The notes below the pieces were generated by a model. That model saw nothing but the letters and a program-made list of their open reading frames with translations, had not been told where the DNA came from and did no database searches. From the NCBI RefSeq assembly GCF_000820515.1, contig NZ_JXDG01000003.1:186001-250000 (forward strand): 64,000 bases of DNA, given 5' to 3'. A program made the translations under genes and the position numbers. The DNA is from Pseudomonas batumici. Its GTDB lineage: Bacteria; Pseudomonadota; Gammaproteobacteria; Pseudomonadales; Pseudomonadaceae. Shown here one piece after another: positions 1-8,924 of this stretch (positions are counted from its first letter, which is position 1; each line of letters opens with the position of its first letter).

Positions 1-1083
1 GCGATTTTCAACGATATCAACAACGCGGCCCTGATCAGCCAGCGCAGTATCGCCAGCGCGAACAACAGTGCCGGCTCCGGCAACCTGAACGTGACCATCG
101 CCAACACCGGCGCGCTGACCACCAACGATTACAAGGTGACCTTCACCAGCGCGACCAACTACAGCGTCCTGCGCTCGGACGGCACCAACATGGGCGCCTT
201 CAGCACCACCACCACGCCGGCACCGGTGATCGACGGGATCACCCTGAGCCTCACGGGCGGCGCGATGAGTGCCGGCGACAGCTTCAAGGTGACCCCGACC
301 CGTGGCGGCGCCAGCGATATCCAGATGGTGATGACCAACGGTCAGAACCTCGCCGCGGCGGCTCCGCTGGCCGGTGTCACCAGTGCCAACAACGGCGGCA
401 CCTACACCCAGCCGACCCTGGTCAGCCAGTTGGGCACGCCCAACGCGGTCAACAACGCGCAGTTGCAGGACGCCATCAAGTATGGCACGCCGGTCAAGCT
501 GGTCTTCTCCGCAGCTGCCGCTGGGACCCAGGGCTACACCTTGACCGATCCCCAGGGCAACGTGATGGGCACCGGTACCATCGTGCCGGGGCAGGCCAAT
601 ACGCTGAACCTGAGCGTGAACATGGTCGACTCCAGCGGCACCCCGGTGATGGACCCGGTCACTGGCCTGCAGAAGACGTTCACCGTTCAGACCACGGTGA
701 ACGGTAACCCGAAAGCGGGTGAAAGCTTCACCATGTCCATGACCGGCGCCAGCTCTGCGGACAACCGCAACAGTACCGCCCTGATCGCCCTGCAAACCAA
801 GCAGACCGTGGGCACCAATGCTACGAGCAAGGGCAGCAGCATCACCGATGCCTACGGCACGCTGGTCTCCAACGTCGGTACCAAGGCGGCCACGGCCACT
901 TCGGACAATACGGCCACGACCACGATCCTGACCAATGCCAAGGGCGCCCGCGATTCCCTGGCCGGCGTCAACCTGGACGAAGAGTCCGCCAACCTGGTCA
1001 AGTACCAGCAGTACTACACGGCAGCGTCGCAGATCATCAAGGCCGCCCAATCCATCTTCAGCACGCTGATCAGCAGCCTTTAA
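1..1083 (+). CDS. flgK: Flagellar hook-associated protein 1 (HAP1), C-terminal part
   Basis: The reading frame is open from the first base of the window, so only the last 360 residues are present and the start lies upstream. HAP1 sits at the hook-filament junction outside the cell. The C-terminus ends with the heptad-like helix typical of flagellar axial proteins (ESANLVKYQQYYTAASQIIK, then AAQSIFSTLISSL). The region before it is rich in Thr, Ser, Asn and Gly, as in the variable surface domain of Pseudomonas FlgK. flgL follows 13 bases downstream. The HAP identity is firm from the C-terminal D0 helix and from flgL next door; the domain content upstream cannot be seen. Confidence 0.93.
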   Translation, partial: AIFNDINNAALISQRSIASANNSAGSGNLNVTIANTGALTTNDYKVTFTSATNYSVLRSDGTNMGAFSTTTTPAPVIDGITLSLTGGAMSAGDSFKVTPTRGGASDIQMVMTNGQNLAAAAPLAGVTSANNGGTYTQPTLVSQLGTPNAVNNAQLQDAIKYGTPVKLVFSAAAAGTQGYTLTDPQGNVMGTGTIVPGQANTLNLSVNMVDSSGTPVMDPVTGLQKTFTVQTTVNGNPKAGESFTMSMTGASSADNRNSTALIALQTKQTVGTNATSKGSSITDAYGTLVSNVGTKAATATSDNTATTTILTNAKGARDSLAGVNLDEESANLVKYQQYYTAASQIIKAAQSIFSTLISSL

Positions 1084-1096
1084 GGAGTCGTGATCC

Positions 1097-2662
1097 ATGC
1101 GCATTTCCACCAGCCAGTATTACGAAACCACCGCTGCCAACTATTCGCGTGGCTACAACAACGCACTGCAGACCAGTGCCGAGGCCAGCAGCTTGGTCAA
1201 GGTCAACACCGCCGCCGATGATCCGGTGGGCGCGGCGCGGCTGATACAGTTGGGGCAGCAGAGTGCGGCGCTGACGCAGTACACCAGTAATATCAGCACC
1301 CTCAAAAGCTCATACAGCCAGTCGGAAACGGCCCTGACCGCGATTCAGGATGCCATGCAATCGGCCCGGGAAACCGCGTTGTCCGCCAATAACGGTACCA
1401 ACACCGATGCCGACCGCAAGGCGTTCGCGCAGCAGTTGACGCAGATCCAGCAAACCATCCTGGGGCTGATGAACAGCCAGGACTCGAGCGGCAACTACAT
1501 CTTCGGCGGTTCGAAGACCAGTGCCCCGCCCTATACCGCCAACAGCGACGGTACCTACAGCTATAACGGCGATCAGTCGCAGTTGAACATGGCCATTGGC
1601 GACAATCACTCGGTGGCCAGCAATATCACCGGTTGGGAAGCGTTCCAGCAATCGATCAACACCGCCCGTACCCAGGTCGCCATGACCGCGCCGGCCGTGG
1701 ACGATGGACGGGTGACCCTGTCCAACGGCCAGATCAGCGACAGTGCCACCTACGATGCCAAATTCAGCGGCGGCCAGCCGTACACCATCAGCTTCGTCAG
1801 CGGCACCCAGCTCAAGATCACCGATGCCAGCGGCACCGATGTCACCGCCGAAGCCAGCCAGAATGGTGCTATCAGCAACAGCAACGGCGCGAACCAGACG
1901 GTCACTTTCCGTGGCGTGGACCTGGGGTTGAACATCAACCTCCAGTCCGGCGATGTGCCGAACACCGTGCTTCCCGGGCATACCTTCACCCTGGCCACGC
2001 AACCGGATACCTTCAATACCTCGCGCAGCGCGGGCAATCCTTCGACCGCGGTGGTGACCTCGGCCACGACCACCAACCAGGCGGTCTACAACAGCACGTT
2101 TCCCGCCGGCGGGGCGATCCTCAAGTTCACCAGCGCCACGGCCTACGACCTGTACGCAGCGCCGATCAGCGCCAGCAGCAGACCGGTGTCCTCGGGTACC
2201 CTGGCCGGCTCGACGGCGACCGCGGCGGGTGTCAGCTTGACCTTTGGCAGCGCACCGGCGGCCGGTGACCAGTTCGTGGTCCAGTCGAACAATCACCAGA
2301 CCCAGAATATCCTCGACACCATGAGTCTGATGATTTCGGCGCTGAATACCCCGGTCGATGGCAGCGCGGTTGCCCAGCAGAAACTGCAGGCGACGATGAA
2401 CGCGGGCGTCAGCAACGTCACCAGCGCGATGAATCAGGCCGGTAGCGCACTCACCAGCATCGGTACCCGGGGCCAGGCCCTGGACGACCAGAGCACCACC
2501 AACCAGAGCCTGGTCCTGGCCAACAGCACCAGCCAATCGGCGATTCGCGACGCCGACCCGGCGGAGGTCATGACCCGCCTGACCCTGCAGCAGACCATGT
2601 TGCAAGCGGCGCAGTTGGCGTTCAGTAAAATCAACCAGTTGGGCCTGTTCAACAAGATCTGA
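1097..2662 (+). CDS. flgL: Flagellar hook-associated protein 3 (HAP3)
   Basis: This 521-residue axial protein joins the hook-filament junction to the flagellin filament. The N-terminus (MRISTSQYYETTAANYSRGY) and the motif VNTAADDPVGAARL near residue 38 are the flagellin-like D0/D1 helix. The C-terminus (DPAEVMTRLTLQQTMLQAAQ) is the matching D0 helix. The Ser/Thr/Ala-rich middle makes it longer than enteric FlgL (about 317 residues), as is common in pseudomonads. It starts 13 bases after flgK behind AAGGAGT, so the two are co-transcribed. A long GC-rich stem-loop follows the stop codon and separates it from the glycosylation island. Confidence 0.95.
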   Translation: MRISTSQYYETTAANYSRGYNNALQTSAEASSLVKVNTAADDPVGAARLIQLGQQSAALTQYTSNISTLKSSYSQSETALTAIQDAMQSARETALSANNGTNTDADRKAFAQQLTQIQQTILGLMNSQDSSGNYIFGGSKTSAPPYTANSDGTYSYNGDQSQLNMAIGDNHSVASNITGWEAFQQSINTARTQVAMTAPAVDDGRVTLSNGQISDSATYDAKFSGGQPYTISFVSGTQLKITDASGTDVTAEASQNGAISNSNGANQTVTFRGVDLGLNINLQSGDVPNTVLPGHTFTLATQPDTFNTSRSAGNPSTAVVTSATTTNQAVYNSTFPAGGAILKFTSATAYDLYAAPISASSRPVSSGTLAGSTATAAGVSLTFGSAPAAGDQFVVQSNNHQTQNILDTMSLMISALNTPVDGSAVAQQKLQATMNAGVSNVTSAMNQAGSALTSIGTRGQALDDQSTTNQSLVLANSTSQSAIRDADPAEVMTRLTLQQTMLQAAQLAFSKINQLGLFNKI

Positions 2663-2671
2663 TGTGACCCG

Positions 2672-2700
2672 GGCGCGGGAGCGGTCCTCGCTCCCGCGCC
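2672..2700 (+). terminator. Strong GC-rich stem-loop after flgL
   Basis: A perfect 12-bp inverted repeat (GGCGCGGGAGCG / CGCTCCCGCGCC) with a 5-base loop starts 9 bases after the flgL stop. No T-run follows, so it may be a weak terminator or an mRNA 3'-end stabiliser for the flgKL transcript rather than a classic intrinsic terminator. Confidence 0.55.
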
Positions 2701-2762
2701 TCTATCGACCGCCCTTTTCAGCGGCTCCAGTGGCTCGTCCGTTTGGCTGAGTCCCGCCGCCC

Positions 2763-5700
2763 GTGAGCCCCGCCGTGAATCCAGTTCCACTCGTCAGCCT
2801 CGTCATTCCCGCCGTCAATCCACGTTTTTTTGGCAAAGCCCTGCACAGCGCGTTGAACCAGACTTACGCTCGTCTCGAAATCATCGTCTGCGATGACAGC
2901 CAGGGTGACGAGATTGGCCGTCTGGTCGAGGAAATGAGCAGCGATGCCGGTCTGGAGGTGCGTTATGTCCGTCATTCGCACAATCTTGGCCCTGTGGATA
3001 ATCTGCTCGCGGGGCTTGAGTTGGCCCAGGGCGAGTTCATCAAGTTCCTCTACGATGACGACCAGCTGTTTGGTGCCTGTATCGAACGCCAGGCGCAGGT
3101 GCTGATCGAGCAGGCCGACGTCAACCTGGTGTTTGCGCAGCGCCTGCTCCTGGACGCCGACGATATGCAGTTGCCGATGCGGCTTGAGAATTCGCCATTG
3201 GCGCACACCTGCGCGCTATTCAAGGGTGAAGACCTGCTGGCGATGTTCGAGACCTTTCCGGTCAACCTGCTGGGGGGCTTCAGCAATGCGCTGTTGCGCC
3301 GCGCGGATGCGCTGGAGTGGTTGCCGGCCTTGACCCAGCCGGGCCATCGCTTCGTCGCTTCGCTGGCGTTCGCGCTGTACATCTGTCTGTTGCGCCGCGG
3401 CAACATGGTGATGCTGAGCCATATCCTCAGTGTCGAGCGGCGTTATCCGGAGCGCCCGAACCGTCAGCAGGCGATGCGTGAGGCGGAGCAAAGGGAAGCC
3501 GAATGGTTGGTGAAAATGCTCGAGGCGCGCAGCGGCGAGTCGGCGCCGGCCCATGGCTGGGTCCGTTTGTTGCCGCTGAGCCGTGCCCACGAGTCGCCCC
3601 GTGTCTGGGAAGAACTGGCCCTGCTGCGGACCCTGGGCACCAAGCAGACCACCGAGATCTGGCGCGTCGGCATTGCCAGCGAGAGTTTTTCCGAACTCTA
3701 TGCCCAATGGCTGGCCTGCCGGACCCTGACCGAGCCTGAGCGCAAACTGCTGCCCGATGCATTGCGCGAGTGGTCGTGGCAGCCGAAGATCGTCGCGGTG
3801 GTGATCGATCGCAACTCCAGCACCGCCGCCTTGGGCATGACCCTGCAGAGTCTGGCCGGGCAGCTCTATCCGCCGGAATTGACCCTGGTTCTCTCCGATA
3901 CCTGTGAAGAAGCCGTTCTGTTGGACCGGGTGTTTACCTTGCCGTTGCAGGAGGACTGGCAGCGGCAACTCAATGAGTTGCTGGCCCAGGTCGAGGGCGC
4001 GGATTGGTTTTACCTGCTGCAGGCCGGCGACCGCCTGGTGGAACCCGCGTTGCTGGTGCTGGCCGATCGCATCGTGCAGGCGGGTGAGGAGTGCTGTTTC
4101 TACAGTGACGAAGGGCGGTTGCGCGATGGCGAGTCGGCGGAGCCGGTGTTCAAGCCTGACTTCAACCTGGACCTGATGCGTAGCTACCCCTATGTCGGGC
4201 GGGTGCTGGCCTTCAAGCGAGAAGCCTTTCTGGCGCTCGGTGGCTTCGAATCGCGATACGGCGAATTGGCGACCTATGACCTGCTCTGGCGGATGGTCGA
4301 GCAGGTCGGTACCCAGGCGGTCGGGCATATCGCCGAGGTTCTGGTGGAGTCCGTGCTGGCGTTCTCCGAGTGGATGTTCTCGCCGGCCTTGATCGAACTC
4401 AACGCCCAGGTGCTCGAGGCGCATCTGTCGCGTCTGGGTATCGAGCATGAATTGCGTGACCGTGGGCAGACGCTGTTCAATCGTGTGGATTATCGGCACG
4501 CGCAGCGGCCGTTGGTCTCGATTATCATCGTCTGCAAGGATCAGTTGGCGGCGGTGCAACGATGTGTCGAATGCCTGCTGGAAAAAACCGCCTACAGCGA
4601 ATATGAGTTGCTGCTGGTGGACAACGGCAGTGAAAGTCCCCAGACACTGGCCTGGTTGAACGGCATGGCGAGCATGGGCAGCGAGCGTCTACGTGTGCTG
4701 ACCTTTGCGCAGCAGTCGACCCATGCCGTGATCAACGCCGCTGCCGGACAAGCCCGGGGCGACTATTTGTTGATGTTCAATCCCTATCTGGTGGTGACCG
4801 ACGGCCGCTGGCTCGATGAAATGCTCAACCATGCGCAGCGCCCGGAAGTCGGGGTGGTCGGTCCCAAACTGTACAATGCCGACGGGCGCGTGGTTCATGC
4901 CGGGATCGTGCTTGGATTGCACGGCGCGGCGGGGCTGCCGTTCCATGGTGAGTCCCTGCAGTCCATGGGCTATATGCAACGTTTGCAAGCGGCTCATGAC
5001 CTGAGCGCGGTCGGTGGTGACTGCCTGATGGTGCGCAAGACAGTCTTCGACAACGTGCAGGGACTGGATGAAGGGCAACTGGGCCAGACCTTCAGTGAGG
5101 TCGACCTGTGCCTGAAGGTCGGGCGTGCCGGTTATCTGGTGGTCTGGACCCCCCATGCCCAACTGGCCCTGGGGGCCCGGCCGGCGGTCGTGATCGAGGC
5201 CGAGCAGCGTGAGCGTGAGCAGGAGGCCTTCCTCCTGCGCTGGTTGCCGGTGGTCGCCCGGGACCCGGCCTACAACCCCAACCTGAGCTTGAGCGCCCTG
5301 GGTAACGGCAGTTTCAACCTCGAACCGGGTCAGCTGACCGGCTGGAGCCCGTTTTCGCGGCGTAGCCTGCCGAAGATCCTGGCCCTGCCGGTCAACGCTT
5401 CGGCCATCGGCCATTATCGGGTGACGCAGCCGCTGATCGAGCTGCAGGCCGCGGGGCGGGCGGTCGGGCGGATCATCTATGAAATGCCTTCGATCATCGA
5501 GGTGGAGCGTCAGTCTCCTGACGTTATCGTGTTGCAGGGGCGTTATACCGCGGGCCCGATCAACGAGTGCGTGCCGCTGAAGACCTACTCCAATGCCCGC
5601 CGCATCTACGAGCTGGATGACTATGTGATCCAGCCGACCAAGAAAAACGACCATGTGCGCAATATGCCGAACCGCGACGAGATGGAGGCGCTGGTTCGAC

Positions 5701-6359
5701 GTGGCGTGGGGCTCTGTGATCGGGTGGTGGTGTCGACCGAGCCGCTGGCCGATGCCTTGTCGTCCATGCATAACGATATCCGCGTGGTGCCCAATATGCT
5801 CGCGACCCATATGTGGACGGGCTTGCAGGGGCAGCGCCGGACCTCGAAGAAACCGCGTGTCGGTTGGGGCGGGGGCACCAGCCACGCCGGTGACCTGGCG
5901 GTCATTGCCGATGTCGTGCGGGAGTTGGCGGCGGAGGTCGATTGGGTGTTTTTCGGCATGTGCCCGCAGGAACTGCGCCCCTACATGCATGAGTTCCATG
6001 GGACCATCGGGCTCGATATCTATCCGGCGAAGCTGGCGAGCCTGAACCTGGACCTGGCCCTGGCACCGCTGGAGTTCCATATCTTCAACGACTGCAAGAG
6101 CAATCTGCGTCTGCTGGAGTACGGGGCTTGCGGTTATCCGGTGATCTGCAGCGACACCAAGGCCTATACCGGTTATCTGCCGTGCACCAAGGTCAAGACC
6201 AACACCACCGATGAATGGCTACAGGCCATTCGCATGCACCTGTCCGATCCCGATGCCAGCTACCGCATGGGTGACGAGCTGCGTGAGATCGTCCTGCGCG
6301 ACTACATGCTGCGCGGCGATAACCTGCGTTACTGGGAGAACGGCTGGCTGGCCGATTGA
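2763..6359 (+). CDS. Giant multi-domain glycosyltransferase, probable flagellin glycosyltransferase (Fgt1-like)
   Basis: A 1198-residue soluble protein. Residues about 9-230 are a GT2 GT-A fold (VSLVIPAVNP, acidic motif YDDDQ). Residues about 345-560 look like a degenerate GT-A unit containing FKPDFNLDLMRSYPYVGR. Residues about 575-830 are a third GT-A unit (LVSIIIVCKDQ, LLLVDNGSES, EVGVVGPKLYN) whose acidic motif reads FNPYLVV and so lacks the usual Asp. Residues about 870-1198 are a GT-B/GT4-like domain (ALPVNASAIGHYRVTQPL; LRLLEYGACGYPVICSD). Very large glycosyltransferases between flgL and fliC modify flagellin in P. syringae (Fgt1/Fgt2), so flagellin is the inferred acceptor. The start is GTG with no clear ribosome site, so the N-terminus is uncertain by a few residues. 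Confidence 0.85.
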   Translation: MSPAVNPVPLVSLVIPAVNPRFFGKALHSALNQTYARLEIIVCDDSQGDEIGRLVEEMSSDAGLEVRYVRHSHNLGPVDNLLAGLELAQGEFIKFLYDDDQLFGACIERQAQVLIEQADVNLVFAQRLLLDADDMQLPMRLENSPLAHTCALFKGEDLLAMFETFPVNLLGGFSNALLRRADALEWLPALTQPGHRFVASLAFALYICLLRRGNMVMLSHILSVERRYPERPNRQQAMREAEQREAEWLVKMLEARSGESAPAHGWVRLLPLSRAHESPRVWEELALLRTLGTKQTTEIWRVGIASESFSELYAQWLACRTLTEPERKLLPDALREWSWQPKIVAVVIDRNSSTAALGMTLQSLAGQLYPPELTLVLSDTCEEAVLLDRVFTLPLQEDWQRQLNELLAQVEGADWFYLLQAGDRLVEPALLVLADRIVQAGEECCFYSDEGRLRDGESAEPVFKPDFNLDLMRSYPYVGRVLAFKREAFLALGGFESRYGELATYDLLWRMVEQVGTQAVGHIAEVLVESVLAFSEWMFSPALIELNAQVLEAHLSRLGIEHELRDRGQTLFNRVDYRHAQRPLVSIIIVCKDQLAAVQRCVECLLEKTAYSEYELLLVDNGSESPQTLAWLNGMASMGSERLRVLTFAQQSTHAVINAAAGQARGDYLLMFNPYLVVTDGRWLDEMLNHAQRPEVGVVGPKLYNADGRVVHAGIVLGLHGAAGLPFHGESLQSMGYMQRLQAAHDLSAVGGDCLMVRKTVFDNVQGLDEGQLGQTFSEVDLCLKVGRAGYLVVWTPHAQLALGARPAVVIEAEQREREQEAFLLRWLPVVARDPAYNPNLSLSALGNGSFNLEPGQLTGWSPFSRRSLPKILALPVNASAIGHYRVTQPLIELQAAGRAVGRIIYEMPSIIEVERQSPDVIVLQGRYTAGPINECVPLKTYSNARRIYELDDYVIQPTKKNDHVRNMPNRDEMEALVRRGVGLCDRVVVSTEPLADALSSMHNDIRVVPNMLATHMWTGLQGQRRTSKKPRVGWGGGTSHAGDLAVIADVVRELAAEVDWVFFGMCPQELRPYMHEFHGTIGLDIYPAKLASLNLDLALAPLEFHIFNDCKSNLRLLEYGACGYPVICSDTKAYTGYLPCTKVKTNTTDEWLQAIRMHLSDPDASYRMGDELREIVLRDYMLRGDNLRYWENGWLAD

Positions 6360-6410
6360 TCCCTTTCTGGAGCTGGCGCGTTTCCTGCAAGTCCCCCTGC
6401 ATATCGCCAT

Positions 6411-6463
6411 AAATCGTGCATTTGGCGGCGCGGCCCACGGGCCGCGAGCCGATCGCACGATTT
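6411..6463. repeat. 53-base nested palindrome between the glycosyltransferase and CDP-sugar genes
   Basis: The outer arms AAATCGTGC (6411-6419) and GCACGATTT (6455-6463) are perfect 9-bp inverted repeats. Inside are GGC/GCC (6424-6426 / 6448-6450) and a perfect 8-bp pair CGCGGCCC/GGGCCGCG (6429-6436 / 6439-6446). It lies in the 170-base gap before rfbF. No T-run follows. It could be an mRNA structure, an attenuator or a cruciform operator; no family is recognised. Confidence 0.6.
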
Positions 6464-6529
6464 GACCCGGCAGTCTGGTAAGTCCCACAGCGCCCGAACA
6501 GGCCCTGTGTCGAACAAGAGGGGACGTTG

Positions 6530-7303
6530 ATGAAGGCAGTTATTCTGGCGGGCGGCCTGGGCACGCGGATCAGCGAGGAATCGCACCTCAAGCCCAAGCC
6601 GATGATCGAGATCGGCGGCAAGCCAATTCTCTGGCACATCATGAAGCAGTACTCCGCCCATGGCATCCACGACTTCGTGATCTGCCTGGGGTACAAGGGC
6701 TACGCCATCAAGGACTTCTTCGCCAACTACTTCCTGCACACCTCCGACGTCACCTTCGACATGAGCAACAATCGCATGGACGTTCACCAGAACTACAGCG
6801 AGCCATGGCGCGTGACCCTGATCGACACCGGCGAAGAAACCATGACCGGCGGCCGCCTGCGCCGTGCCGGTCGTTACCTGGAAAACGAAGAGGCCTTCTG
6901 CTTCACCTACGGCGACGGTGTCTCGGACCTGAATATCGGCGCGCTGGTGGACTTCCATCTTTCCAGCGGCAAGCTGGCGACGGTCACTGCGGTGCAGCCG
7001 CCTGGTCGTTACGGCGCGCTGGAGCGCGATGGCGACATGGTTCGAGGTTTTATCGAGAAGCCCCGTGGCGATGGCGGCTGGATCAACGGCGGTTTCTTCG
7101 TCCTGTCGCCCAAGGTGCTGCCGCTGATCAGCGACGACAGTACCGTCTGGGAAGCCGAGCCGTTGATGGGGTTGGCAGCCCGGGGGCAGTTGAATGCCTT
7201 CCAGCACGACGGTTTCTGGCACCCGATGGACACCCTGCGTGACAAGAATCACCTGGAGCATTTGTGGCAGAGCGGGGAGGCCCCATGGAAGCAGTGGGAC
7301 TGA
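6530..7303 (+). CDS. rfbF: Glucose-1-phosphate cytidylyltransferase
   Basis: A 257-residue enzyme that converts CTP and glucose-1-phosphate to CDP-glucose in the cytoplasm. The nucleotidyltransferase signature [20 protein letters not shown] at residues 6-25, the sugar-binding [14 protein letters not shown] and the late motif [12 protein letters not shown] match RfbF/DdhA closely, and length is normal for the family. The ATG at 6530 has AGAGGGGA 5 bases upstream; a TTG one codon earlier is less likely. The end overlaps rfbG by 19 bases. This begins an operon of seven genes for a CDP-linked deoxysugar; in this setting the product probably feeds flagellin glycosylation rather than O-antigen. Confidence 0.95.
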   Translation: MKAVILAGGLGTRISEESHLKPKPMIEIGGKPILWHIMKQYSAHGIHDFVICLGYKGYAIKDFFANYFLHTSDVTFDMSNNRMDVHQNYSEPWRVTLIDTGEETMTGGRLRRAGRYLENEEAFCFTYGDGVSDLNIGALVDFHLSSGKLATVTAVQPPGRYGALERDGDMVRGFIEKPRGDGGWINGGFFVLSPKVLPLISDDSTVWEAEPLMGLAARGQLNAFQHDGFWHPMDTLRDKNHLEHLWQSGEAPWKQWD

Positions 7304-8367
7304 GCCCGACCTTCTGGAGCGGCAAGCGGGTCCTGCTGACCGGCCATACCGGCTTCAAGGGCAGTTGGCTGGCGCTGTGGCTGGAGAGCCTGGGCGCCCA
7401 GGTCAGCGGCTTCGCCCTCGACCCCGGCACCGAGTCCAGTCTGTATGAGCTGGCCCGCGTCGGCGAAGGCCTCAACGACCAACGGGGCGACCTGCGCGAC
7501 CTCGGCGCCTTGCTCGAACTGATCGCCGAGACCGAGCCGGAAATCGTCCTGCACCTGGCGGCCCAGCCGCTGGTGCGCGAGGCCTATCGCGATCCGCTCG
7601 GCACCTATTCGAGCAATGTCATGGGCACCCTCAACCTGCTGGAGGCGATGCGCCAGGTCGGCGGGGTACGCGCCTGTGTGCTGGTCACCACCGACAAGGT
7701 CTACGCCAACCAGGAGTGGGCCTGGCCTTATCGCGAGAACGAAGCCCTCGGCGGCCATGATCCCTACAGCAGCAGCAAGGCCTGCTGCGAGCTGCTGGCG
7801 CAGTCCTACGTGGCCTCCTTTTTCCCCTCCGAGCGCTACGAGGCCCATGGCCTGGCGGTGGCGACCGCGCGGGCCGGGAATGTCCTGGGCGGCGGCGACT
7901 TTTCCCCGGAGCGACTGATTCCCGATGTGCTTCGCGCCTGGTCGGCGGATGAGCCGGTCACGCTGCGTTATCCACAGGCCGTGCGTCCCTGGCAGCATGC
8001 GCTGGAGCCGCTGGCCGGCTACCTGCAACTGGCCGCCGCGCTCTATGAGCGCGGGCCGGAAGTGGCCGGGGCGTGGAACTTCGGACCTGGCGAAGAGGAC
8101 ATGTGCAGTGTCGGCGACGTGGTCGAGCGACTCGCCGGGCGCTGGCCGCAGGCGCCGGGCCTGCGGGTCGAGCGCAGTGAACTGCACGAGGCCGGCCTGT
8201 TGCGCCTGGACAGCAGTCGCGCCCGGCAGTTGCTCGGCTGGCAGCCGCGCTGGTCATTGCAGCAATGCCTGGAGCACACCCTCGACTGGCACCTGGCCTG
8301 GAAAAACGGCGAAGACATGCGCAGCGTGACCCTGGCGCAACTGAATCAGTACCGGGGTGGGTTTTGA
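7285..8367 (+). CDS. rfbG: CDP-glucose 4,6-dehydratase
   Basis: A 360-residue short-chain dehydrogenase/reductase that converts CDP-glucose to CDP-4-keto-6-deoxyglucose using bound NAD. The NAD-binding motif is [13 protein letters not shown] near residue 17. The Thr of TTDKVY and the YSSSK motif (catalytic Tyr and Lys) are intact. The start at 7285 follows GGGGAGG by 5 bases and lies inside rfbF; the longer GTG start at 7264 lacks a ribosome site. No RfbH-type 3-dehydratase is nearby, so the product is not being turned into a 3,6-dideoxyhexose by the usual route. The next gene starts at TTG in a TTGA overlap with this stop. Confidence 0.95.
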   Translation: MEAVGLSPTFWSGKRVLLTGHTGFKGSWLALWLESLGAQVSGFALDPGTESSLYELARVGEGLNDQRGDLRDLGALLELIAETEPEIVLHLAAQPLVREAYRDPLGTYSSNVMGTLNLLEAMRQVGGVRACVLVTTDKVYANQEWAWPYRENEALGGHDPYSSSKACCELLAQSYVASFFPSERYEAHGLAVATARAGNVLGGGDFSPERLIPDVLRAWSADEPVTLRYPQAVRPWQHALEPLAGYLQLAAALYERGPEVAGAWNFGPGEEDMCSVGDVVERLAGRWPQAPGLRVERSELHEAGLLRLDSSRARQLLGWQPRWSLQQCLEHTLDWHLAWKNGEDMRSVTLAQLNQYRGGF

Positions 8368-8924
8368 GTGAGTTCCTGATTCATGGCTTGCCCCTCAAGG
8401 GGCTGTTCAGTGTGCAGCACAAGCGTCACGCCGATCAGCGCGGGCATTTCTCCCGGTTGTTCTGCGAAGGCAGCCTGAGCGCGTTCGGCGAGTCTTTCCA
8501 TATCCGCCAGATCAACCATTCCTGTACCCGCGAACGGGGCAGTGTGCGTGGCCTGCATTATCAGAATGCCCAGGCCCCGGAAGCCAAGTTGATCACCTGC
8601 CTGCGCGGCGAGGTCTGGGATGTCGCGGTGGACCTGCGTGCGGATTCGCCGACCTTCCTGCACTGGCACGCCGAACACCTGCGCGCCGGCGATGGTCGCA
8701 GCCTGTTGATTCCCGCCGGCTTCGCCCACGGTTTCCAGACCCTGAGCGATGACGCCGAGCTGCTTTACCTGCACAGCGCCGACTACGCGCCGGACTGCGA
8801 GGGCGGCCTGTCGGTGCTCGATCCGCGCCTGGCAATTGCCTGGCCCGAGGCTGTCAAAAATCTGTCGACCAGGGACAGCAATCACCCCCTGATCGACGCG
8901 TCTTTCCCTGGAGTGCGTTTATGA
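8364..8924 (+). CDS. RmlC-like nucleotide-sugar 3,5-epimerase
   Basis: A 186-residue cupin of the dTDP-4-keto-6-deoxyhexose epimerase family. Conserved features are HKRHADQRGHFSRLF near residue 17, RGSVRGLHYQ with the catalytic His, and IPAGFAHGFQTLSD. It probably epimerises C3 and/or C5 of CDP-4-keto-6-deoxyglucose made by the preceding gene; the CDP substrate is inferred from context, since RmlC normally uses dTDP sugars and no RmlA or RmlB is present here. The start chosen is TTG in a TTGA overlap with the rfbG stop, because homology begins at [12 protein letters not shown]. The stop overlaps the next gene in ATGA. Confidence 0.88.
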   Translation: MSEFLIHGLPLKGLFSVQHKRHADQRGHFSRLFCEGSLSAFGESFHIRQINHSCTRERGSVRGLHYQNAQAPEAKLITCLRGEVWDVAVDLRADSPTFLHWHAEHLRAGDGRSLLIPAGFAHGFQTLSDDAELLYLHSADYAPDCEGGLSVLDPRLAIAWPEAVKNLSTRDSNHPLIDASFPGVRL

